Source: Paenibacillus mendelii
GTDB lineage: Bacteria; Bacillota; Bacilli; Paenibacillales; Paenibacillaceae
Direction of reading: 5' to 3'
Assembly: GCF_024498075.1 (NCBI RefSeq)
Contig: NZ_JANHOF010000001.1
Coordinates: 310,001 to 374,000, forward strand
DNA length: 64,000 bases
Shown here one piece after another: positions 8,076-15,700 of this stretch; within the stretch, counting starts at the first letter, position 1, and each line of letters opens with the position of its first letter. The position numbers were made by a program, and so were the translations under genes. The notes under the pieces were generated by a model that saw nothing but the letters and a program-made list of their open reading frames with translations, was not told the origin of the DNA and made no database searches.

Positions 8076-9149
8076 TCAAAATATGCTAGGCCCTTCCCGA
8101 AAATCTATGTCTACCGCCCATTGCGGATATTGCTTGCCAAACTGCTCCAGTGCTGCCACTAGCTCATTCAAGCCTTCGGGATCGGATTCACGAATAAAAG
8201 CCGTGTCCAGAATCTGAAGACGTTTATGTCTGGAGCCAGGAGCGCCCTCGATCATTTTTTGTACAAACTCGTCCATCCCGACATGGAAACAGCAATTGAA
8301 GAATGCAAATCGATCCTTCCAGTCCGGGCTGTTTGATTGATCGGGGATATGAACGACCATCGTCTGCAGATCCCATATATCCAACTTATTGCCATCCGGA
8401 TCATAGAGCTGGAACTGGTAACCGCAGCCTTCCCGATCCAGAATTTCTTCCTGCACCCGCTGTCTACTGTCGATCATCCGTCGATGGAACGCTTCAACTC
8501 CGTTCATCTGCACCATAGCGATCGCCATATGCTGAATTTCTCCAGCACCCGTATAGAAATTTAAGGTTCGTCCTGGCTCAATGGATCGATAGAAATGAAA
8601 CTCCTGCCCTAAACTCGTCATGGGCTGTCCTGAAACACTCCTTTCAATCCCAAGAAAATCTGTATACCAACTATAGGTAACTGCTCGATCCTTAACAGGA
8701 AAGAATAACGCGGCCACCCCGATTAAAGCCGGCACACCTTCACGTAGCGGTTGTGTTTGCGTATCAGAGCGCTGCCACACTTGAAACTTGTTACCTTGCG
8801 GATCGGTATAAACAAACATAAGTCCCGACTTGTCCACATCATGAAGAGGTTCCAATTTCACATGAGCAGCCGACAGACGTTCATATAACTCTTCTATTGC
8901 ATCCGTTTCGAAGCGGACAGCAAACATTTCATAAGTTTCACCAGGAATCCATTCATCCGTCCAGAAATTGCAGGTCAATCCTTTCTCTTGGGTCGTCTCC
9001 CAGAACAGAGACAGGTTTCGCGCACTTGCAGAATTGAAATATTTCTCGTACCACTGGCAGATCTCATTGCCGTTATCGACCGGCAAGTAAAGGCTTCCGA
9101 TATTGTTGAATATCGTTTGGGTCGTTACGGATTGTATGGATTCACTCAT
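8076..9149 (-). CDS. Two-domain VOC protein with a C-terminal extension
   Basis: A 357-residue protein. VOC domain 1 covers ~15-130 ('LYLPVDNGNEICQWYEKYF' ... 'FVYTDPQGNKFQVWQ'). Domain 2 covers ~145-265 ('ALFFPVKDRAVTYSWYTDF' ... 'FQLYDPDGNKLDIWD'). The last ~85 residues ('FAFFNCCFHVGMDEFVQKM' to 'VDIDFREGPSIF') match neither domain and look like a partial third fold of unknown type. ATG at 9149 is preferred over 9194 because AGGAG lies 10 bases upstream and the extra 15 residues are not domain-like. It is 126 bp upstream of the AraC gene on the same strand. Confidence 0.78.
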   Translation of the reverse strand: MSESIQSVTTQTIFNNIGSLYLPVDNGNEICQWYEKYFNSASARNLSLFWETTQEKGLTCNFWTDEWIPGETYEMFAVRFETDAIEELYERLSAAHVKLEPLHDVDKSGLMFVYTDPQGNKFQVWQRSDTQTQPLREGVPALIGVAALFFPVKDRAVTYSWYTDFLGIERSVSGQPMTSLGQEFHFYRSIEPGRTLNFYTGAGEIQHMAIAMVQMNGVEAFHRRMIDSRQRVQEEILDREGCGYQFQLYDPDGNKLDIWDLQTMVVHIPDQSNSPDWKDRFAFFNCCFHVGMDEFVQKMIEGAPGSRHKRLQILDTAFIRESDPEGLNELVAALEQFGKQYPQWAVDIDFREGPSIF

Positions 9150-9212
9150 TTTCAATTCGCTCCTATTATCTGGATTAAGATGCTTCGTCACCAACTACAT
9201 TACCATATTTAG

Positions 9213-9329
9213 TCATTTACTGGGATATTTTCTTGTATCAGCTAGATGATTCATAAGATCCGCTTTATATCGAGCTCGCTCTTCTTTGCAGGTCTCAATA
9301 CTTTCCAGGAGATCAGCTTTATACGCTGC
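9213..9329 (-). pseudogene. Possible C-terminal remnant of an unidentified gene
   Basis: A 38-codon reverse-strand frame without a start ends at a TGA at 9213. It is rich in charged helix-forming residues ('AYKADLLESIETCKEERARY', then 'KADLMNHLAD'), with a near-repeat of YKADL. An in-frame TAG lies just upstream. It could be the tail of a lost gene, but the family is not recognised and chance cannot be excluded. Confidence 0.25.
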
Positions 9330-9375
9330 CTACAGTGGATGCTGACAAACCTATTTATCGATCATGATTATGGGG

Positions 9376-9510
9376 GATGTGTCTCCTTACGGTTGCTGTT
9401 GGAATCGTGAAATTGGGATTAAGTAAACTCGCGTCAAGGAGATTTCACGATTCCAAAGGCAAACGCTGTCGCTCCTACAGAAGATACATCCTCTCATTTC
9501 TTTATCGATA
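9376..9510. repeat. Dispersed imperfect palindromic repeat, copy 1
   Basis: About 115 bases of self-complementary sequence plus a shared ~20-base tail. The inner arms GGAATCGTGAAAT (9401-9413) and GATTTCACGATTCC (9441-9454) are inverted repeats. The outer arms starting GATGTGTCTCC (9376) and ending AGATACATC (9490) also pair imperfectly. A second copy about 88% identical by eye lies at 49216-49346. It contains no reading frame, lies between gene remnants, and is directly beyond an amidase-remnant terminator. It may be a miniature inverted-repeat element or a structured RNA. Confidence 0.8.
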
Positions 9511-9519
9511 TAATGAGAA

Positions 9520-9561
9520 AAGAAAAATGATGGTACAGGAATAGTTCCCTGCACCACCATT
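9520..9561 (-). terminator. Terminator of the lost amidase gene
   Basis: An imperfect stem (AATGGTGGTGCAGGGA against TCCTGTACCATCATT on the minus strand, 9526-9561) is followed by TTTTTCTTTTC. It starts at the stop codon of the amidase remnant. Confidence 0.6.
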
Positions 9562-9712
9562 ACTCCAATTGAGGCGGATACCTATGGCGTGTTGCCTGTT
9601 CAAACCCGTATGCTATTTTGAACAACGTCGGCTCACTATAGGCTTTGCCTGAGAAGCCAACGCCAATCGGACCTTTTATAACATGGAGAGAATGATTATA
9701 GTCATTTGGAGA
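9560..9712 (-). pseudogene. Amidase C-terminal remnant
   Basis: A 50-codon frame without a start reads 'SLHVIKGPIGVGFSGKAY', 'SEPTLFKIAYGFEQAT' and 'RHRYPPQLE' to a TAA. This matches the C-terminal end of amidase-signature enzymes (GatA-like), where 'P.GvgFfGkafsEp.Llk.AyafEqat' is the usual closing segment. The catalytic Ser-Ser-Lys region is absent and an in-frame TGA closes the upstream side. It is a residual gene end sitting between the GNAT gene and its own terminator. Confidence 0.7.
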
Positions 9713-9733
9713 TCAATCTAGCCCTGCGGTTAT

Positions 9734-10249
9734 TCAAACACGCTTCAGATAGAAATAGATCAAGTCATCTCGCAGCTCGACTTCCCTTTGAAATCCGAGC
9801 TGGTTCATGAGATGTATGGATCGCTCATTCTCGGGTTCAACCGTTGCATCGATAACATCCAGCTTCATCCCCGTAAAACCAAATTCAATAACGGTTTGCA
9901 TGGCCTCACGCATGAATCCATTGCCCCAGTAGAGCTTAGACAAATCAAAGCCGACCTCTGCAGTAAACGCGTCATTCGTATTTCTCAGATAATGGAAGCC
10001 GCATGTACCCAGGAAGGTATGATTCATCTTGTCATACAGCCCCCATCGGCATCCAGCATCATCCAGATGATATTGGATAATTTCTTCGGCTTCCTTCCTA
10101 TCCTTACATGGTTCAATATCCATATACCGCGTCACTTCGCTGTCCGAGAAATGATGATAGACCTTTTCTGAATCTGCGAGAGTTAGCAGCCTTAACCGGA
10201 TTCGCTTTGTCTCTAATTCAGGAAACGCTATTTTTCTATTGCTTGACAT
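9734..10249 (-). CDS. GNAT acetyltransferase, RimJ/RimL type
   Basis: The 171-residue product has the RimJ/L layout: 'LETKRIRLRLLTLADSEKVY' at the N-terminus, a central 'AEVGFDLSKLYWGNGFMREA' acetyl-CoA-binding motif, and 'VEPENERSIHLMNQLGFQRE' at the C-terminus. Such enzymes acetylate protein N-termini or small molecules in the cytoplasm. ATG at 10249 is preferred over 10270 because TGGGGT lies 7 bases upstream and the family usually starts near this point. It follows the membrane AraC gene by 70 bp on the same strand. Confidence 0.85.
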   Translation of the reverse strand: MSSNRKIAFPELETKRIRLRLLTLADSEKVYHHFSDSEVTRYMDIEPCKDRKEAEEIIQYHLDDAGCRWGLYDKMNHTFLGTCGFHYLRNTNDAFTAEVGFDLSKLYWGNGFMREAMQTVIEFGFTGMKLDVIDATVEPENERSIHLMNQLGFQREVELRDDLIYFYLKRV

Positions 10250-10319
10250 GATATAACCCCATTTTTCCAAAATAAGTCAAGTTGTCTGATCTTAATCATG
10301 TGTACGACTACCAGTTCCT

Positions 10320-12641
10320 CTACGAGGATTTCCTTTTCATCTGCCGGTATTGATTCGGAGACGAACCGCAGTTTTTTTTGAATACCGTTATAAAATATGA
10401 GCTGTTCACGAACCCGATCCGTTCTCCGATTTCCTTGATGTTCAAATTCGTTGCAAGCAGCAGATTCTCCGCTTTCTTCATGCGCAGACATGTCACATAA
10501 TGGGTGAATGAAACGCCTAAATTCTCATTAAACAGCTTACTGAAGTACGGGGCGGTAATCCCAATCTGTGCGGCGACTGAATCGGCTGAGAGATCGCTGT
10601 CCGTGTAATGCTGTCCGATATATTCACAGGCTTGATTGACCAAGACACTCGTATCCCTGTGGCGATCGTTCCTTAACAGCGCAATGATGAAATCGACAAG
10701 CTCGGTATAGAACGACTCGACTCGTTCCAGTCGCAGAAGAGTGCTCACGACACCTTCAAGTGTGCGTTTGTCATAGCTCTCCAGCAGCGGCGTGAAGTCT
10801 ACTAACCCCCGAAACTCGTTCTCGAATCGGAAGGCGGATTGATGCAGCGCACCGCGAATATCGGCTACCGAATACTTCGTCATCTCATCGAACCATTCAC
10901 GCAGGATCCGGTGTGCCGCTGTCACATCATTCAGCTTAATCACATCAAAGAGCGCCCGTTCCATCCTAGCCGGGTAAAGGTATGGAACCTTAATCCGATC
11001 CTGGATAGAGTCGTAGTCATACAGACTGAGGCCGGGCTGGACAAATTCATAAGAAAGGGCTTCCTTGGCTGAAGCCAACGAGTCAGACAACTTATGAAGA
11101 GTCTCCGCACGACAACCGATTCCGATCTTCATGTGAATCCCCATCATCCGTTCTACCTGCTGAATGAAACTATTCATCAATTCACTCGGCGCATGCTCCT
11201 GAAGATCATGCATAATGAGGACGAATGAGTGGTGGCCGATATCGACCTTCTCCATGCCGTCATACTCATGGAATACCCGGAGTGCAAGCTCAAACACGGC
11301 TTCCGTGACCAGCTTCAGCCGTTCGTCCGGCTCCTCCTCCCCGCTTCGTTCGCTCCCTTCCAGCGCCATTACAAAGACGCGCAGCGGATGGTGGCCGAGC
11401 CGGACGCCGTGCCGTTCAAGCAATTGCGGCAAATCACGGTGATCCCCCATTGTTCCTTGATCCATGAGCAGATCCTTCAATACGCCTTCCTTCAAACGCT
11501 TCCGGTCTTCGGATGTCGTGTCCTCGAGCGAAGTGACTCTACCGATTAAACTCTTGAATACGCCGCTCAAATATTCGGCATCGTCTGCTTCTCCGGGCGG
11601 GCTTTGAAGCGGAGCCGTCCCCTTCACCATCTGAATGACATTGCCGATCGGTCCATATATTCTTCTATTCATGAAAACGGTTGCAATTAAACAAACAAGC
11701 AGCACAAGCAGAGACACGACAACAATATTGCGTTGAAGAATAAAGCTGTCCTTGGTTAGATACGCATAGCGGGTCGCATTCGCCAAATACCAATCCAGCT
11801 TATCATTATAGATGTAGGTGACCAGCGATTTCGAGCCGTTCATCGTATCGTCCACGAAACTATCACTTAATTCGCCATCCTGTATGACCTTCTCTACAAA
11901 GGATTGGCTCGCCGTGGAATCCAGGAAGGCATTCGGCTGGTCGCTGCGGGCAATGACGACTCCGTTCTTATCTGCAATCATGAAGCTCGAATCCGGTGAT
12001 TGACCCATTCGATCGAACAAATCCTGCAGGGAAGTCAATTTTAAGTTAATAAAGATTGCATATTCCGACTTGGAATCCGACTCGGTAAAAATAAGCGACA
12101 GGATTGGATTTTCATAGCGCTTGCCGGAATAGACATACTCCTGTTTGTGAGGGAGAAAGATCATTTTGCCTAACTGGTTCCGGATCTGTACCAGGCGGCT
12201 GGCCTCCGGATCGATAACTGAGATGTCGACGTCCTGCGGAATCGTATGAATGAACCGCTTCGTCGTTCCATTGTATAGATAGACGGAATTGATGAATTCA
12301 TTCGCGTTTACAACATCGCGGAGCTTGCGGTCCAGCGTGAGGGAGTCGCTTGGATCGAGTCCGGTGGAATACAGCCCTTTGATCACATCCTTGTCATTGA
12401 GCAGCTGCTCGCCGATCTGAAACACTCGTTCATATAACGTTTCAATGTTGGTATCGGTTTGATAGAGCAGCTTCTGGTGCGCTTCCGATATTTGCTTCTC
12501 GCTGATCATGTTCGTAAACGTATAGTTTACCGCAGCAAGAATGAACAAACATAATACAAAAACCACGGTATTCGCCGCAATTAATCGAAACAAGTAACTG
12601 CCTTTTGGCAATGAAGGCTTCAGCTTCAATAATTTCAACAT
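10320..12641 (-). CDS. Membrane-anchored AraC-family regulator with extracytoplasmic sensor
   Basis: A 773-residue protein. A transmembrane helix at ~25-45 is followed by a ~260-residue extracytoplasmic region with a dCACHE-like appearance ('NTDTNIETLYERVF'-like coiled start, 'SSFMIADKNGVVIARSD'). A second membrane helix lies at ~300-322 ('VVVSLLVLLVCLIATVFMN'). A long cytoplasmic linker leads to a C-terminal AraC domain ('LSADSVAAQIGITAPYFSKL', 'LNIKEIGERIGFVNSSYF', 'FKKNCGSSPNQYRQ'). No receiver domain or kinase is present, so signal and DNA binding are in one protein. ATG at 12641 has GGAGG 7 bases upstream; the frame from 12785 adds 48 unlikely residues that cross the GH2 terminator. It probably regulates the adjacent GH2/ABC operon. 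Confidence 0.88.
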   Translation of the reverse strand: MLKLLKLKPSLPKGSYLFRLIAANTVVFVLCLFILAAVNYTFTNMISEKQISEAHQKLLYQTDTNIETLYERVFQIGEQLLNDKDVIKGLYSTGLDPSDSLTLDRKLRDVVNANEFINSVYLYNGTTKRFIHTIPQDVDISVIDPEASRLVQIRNQLGKMIFLPHKQEYVYSGKRYENPILSLIFTESDSKSEYAIFINLKLTSLQDLFDRMGQSPDSSFMIADKNGVVIARSDQPNAFLDSTASQSFVEKVIQDGELSDSFVDDTMNGSKSLVTYIYNDKLDWYLANATRYAYLTKDSFILQRNIVVVSLLVLLVCLIATVFMNRRIYGPIGNVIQMVKGTAPLQSPPGEADDAEYLSGVFKSLIGRVTSLEDTTSEDRKRLKEGVLKDLLMDQGTMGDHRDLPQLLERHGVRLGHHPLRVFVMALEGSERSGEEEPDERLKLVTEAVFELALRVFHEYDGMEKVDIGHHSFVLIMHDLQEHAPSELMNSFIQQVERMMGIHMKIGIGCRAETLHKLSDSLASAKEALSYEFVQPGLSLYDYDSIQDRIKVPYLYPARMERALFDVIKLNDVTAAHRILREWFDEMTKYSVADIRGALHQSAFRFENEFRGLVDFTPLLESYDKRTLEGVVSTLLRLERVESFYTELVDFIIALLRNDRHRDTSVLVNQACEYIGQHYTDSDLSADSVAAQIGITAPYFSKLFNENLGVSFTHYVTCLRMKKAENLLLATNLNIKEIGERIGFVNSSYFITVFKKNCGSSPNQYRQMKRKSS

Positions 12642-12732
12642 ACCTTCACCTCCCTGGTCATCGAGTCTCTTCCTATTTGACATCGATCCGTGAATTTCCT
12701 TCTTATCGAAAGATACTGTTACGGTAAATAAG

Positions 12733-12765
12733 GCCCGGTCCTCCTCTGAACGAAGAAGACCGGGC
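12733..12765 (-). terminator. Terminator after the GH2 gene
   Basis: GCCCGGTC and GACCGGGC arms, followed on the minus strand by CTTATTTACC. It separates the GH2/ABC operon from the AraC sensor gene; the T tract is modest, so some readthrough is likely. Confidence 0.65.
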
Positions 12766-12799
12766 ATTACAAGCTGCATCATCATGTATCAAATTCCTA

Positions 12800-15700
12800 T
12801 TATCTATGCGATTTCAGGAGCTTTGCGTCAGCCCAGTCAGCATGGTCGCTTGCTTGGCCGTCTCCGGCATCCAAGGCGACGAGCTTCAACTCACTTCTGC
12901 CGGAAAGACTGACATCGACTTGTTTTGCCGGCGTTTTGTTGCTCATGATTCCGCTGTCAAACAGCTTGACGCCATCTGCCCAAACCTGGAACACGACACT
13001 TCCTCCGGAGTTCTCCTGATCGACGCCAACGGTTGCGGTGAACCGTTTATACCCTTTCCCGCCAATCGCGTACTTGATTTCCGACTGCGCATGGGTGCCG
13101 ATGCCTTTGTCATACGAATGGCTGCCCTTACCGTCATACAGAGTCAGCACATTGCCGCCGATACTCAAGTCTTTCCTCACCCTGCCCCAGCCCGTTGTTG
13201 CGCTGGACCATTCCAGATCGCTCACGTATTGAGGTGCATCGACGTACTCGAAATCGAAATCATCGCGGTCCGTCATTTTCATGCGAACCGTACCCGTATA
13301 GCCGGAATTGACTATTATCGGCTTCTGAACGGGATTCGCTTCCACCCACCCTGGAAACCCTGCCGGATGGGACCAATTGTTACGAATGCTGAATCGTACC
13401 GTTCCGTCCGCGTTCAGCGAAGCCTTGACTGAGCCTGTTCCGTCGCCTTGAGCGGTAATACGGTTGCCCGTCTTCCCATTGATCAGCGAGGCGTAATAGA
13501 AATTCGTCTTGGAGGAGCGGAAATCGGTCGTTCCCAAGCCGCTGCGCTCATCTTCGATCCAAGACCATGTAGGCTCGATTCCGTACTGCTCCACACCCTT
13601 GGCACGATTCTTGTAAGCTGTACCCGCATTTCGACCAAGTTGATTATCCGGATAATAGGACCAGGTTCCATCGCGATCCCATGTCATTCGGTCGGCACCT
13701 GCCGCTGCGTCGAAGGAGACGCCTACGGCATCATAGGATGACGGCGGGTTCGTTAGGGTATACGTTGTCGTAATGAGCCCTTTACCGTCTATACTGACCT
13801 TGAACGTTACGCTTGTTTGGCCATAGTTCCCGGAGATCGTTACAACGGCCTCTTTATCTGTCCGGGTATGGCTGATTCCTGACAATACCCATGGATCAAG
13901 CTTCGAGGTGTATCCCATATCCAGATAAGGCCCTCCGGTTATAACCGTCTTCCCTTCAAACTCGCCCTTCCGGATCATGCCTGTGGTCTTGTTGAAGATA
14001 ACGTTGAAGTCTTTACCGGTTATCTTGATTTCACTTCCGTTATCATCCACCTTAGGCGCTTTCCCTTTAACTTCCCAAGCTTCCACTGTTTTTTGGCCAA
14101 TCGTCAGCACATATTCGTCCACTAATGGATTCGCTACTGTACCGTCATTCCGTTTAATCTTCAATCGAATCGAATCTCCGTCTTTCCAATTCCTCGCTGG
14201 GAGCGTGAATTGGCCTTTGCTCATCGGCTCGATGGAAGGACCCTTGATCGTCCCTTTGTTCTTGCCGACGCTCCATTCGATTGTGATCTCGCTGAGATTC
14301 GTATGATTGTAGCGATTCTCGATCGGTATCGTCAGCGGCTTGTTCGAACCTGGATTCGGCAATGCTTCAATGTTGATACGGACCGGTGAATAGCCCTTCT
14401 TGACGTTCCAGTATTCCGGCTTCTCCCGATTCCATTCGTCGATAATGCCCCAGCTGACCACGAAGCCCTGCCAGATACCGTTCGGGCCATAGAAGCGCAA
14501 ATCCCTGGAGTGCCAGATGGCACCGCCCAATACACCCGGCGTCTCGTACAAGTCGTTCCACAAACGGTTGATCGCAACGCCATAGAAATCTCTGTAGGCT
14601 GGATCGGCATCCATCCAGTCGCCATAATAGGTATAATCATGCGCATATTCGTCATACAGCTCAGGTTTGTCATGAGTGCCGAATAGATGGCCGAACGGCG
14701 TGTAATGGGTACTGAACAGATCCGTATAGCCGGCTGGAGCATTGAATCCCCAGCTGAACTTGACCGGTCTTGTCGGATCAATCGCCTTGACATAATCATG
14801 GCTGGCCGTCAGATTGCTGCCCCAAGCACTTTCATTACCGATCGACCAGATCGCGATACTCGGATGACTGCGATCCTTCTCGATCGTCTCCGATAATTGC
14901 CCCATATAGTTGTTCAAATATTTGGGATCACTGGCGCGCGAGTCGCTCACGAACATGATGGAGTTCTCCTGTTCGACATAGAAGCCGAGCTCATCCGCGA
15001 TATCCAGCACGTATTCGTACTGCGGCCAATGGGCAGCCCGAATATAGTTCACATTCGCTTCTTTCAGCTTGATCAGCGATTCGCGATCATGCTCCGGGTC
15101 GGCTGCAATTCCGATCAGCGGTGAGGATTGATGCCAATTCACGCCGCGCAGCTTAACTTCCTTCCCGTTGACGAGCATTTTATTCCCCTCAACCTTGATC
15201 GAACGGAAACCAACCTTCCGAATGACAGACTCTCCTGCAATTCCATTGACCTTGGTGGTCGCCTTGAGCGTATACAGCCTTGGATGCTCGGCATCCCATT
15301 TTGCAGGCTGCTCTACCGGAATGTTAACCGTCACCTCAGGAGCTTCCTTCGACAAGGAAATAACTGAAGGCTGGATGGAAACCGGCTTGCCGTTGGGATC
15401 AGTTAGCTTTAGTTCCACATTAGCCTGATTCGCTTCACCGAGCTCCATACCAACGGTCACGCTCAAAGTGGCATTCGTATAAGTCGCGTCAAATTCAGTA
15501 TTCGTATGCAGGCGTGTCACATGATCGACCGGCAGTGCAAATAGCTTCACTTGTCCGACCAATCCCCGAACATGCTGATACTCGACAAATCCCGTCTCTG
15601 CAGTCAGGCCGACCGTGATTATTGCGGTCTCGCCTGGCACCACATAATCCGTGATGTCGGCGTCGAAGGTCGTAAAGCCTCCCCGATGCTGACGGACTAA

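Noticed and set aside
10228-10491. An 87-codon minus-strand frame bridging the GNAT and membrane AraC genes
   Set aside because: It overlaps the AraC helix-turn-helix in another frame and the GNAT start, and its composition is not protein-like.
12806-13432. A 208-codon plus-strand frame opposite the end of the GH2 gene
   Set aside because: Lies wholly within the NPCBM-like coding region and has no independent support.
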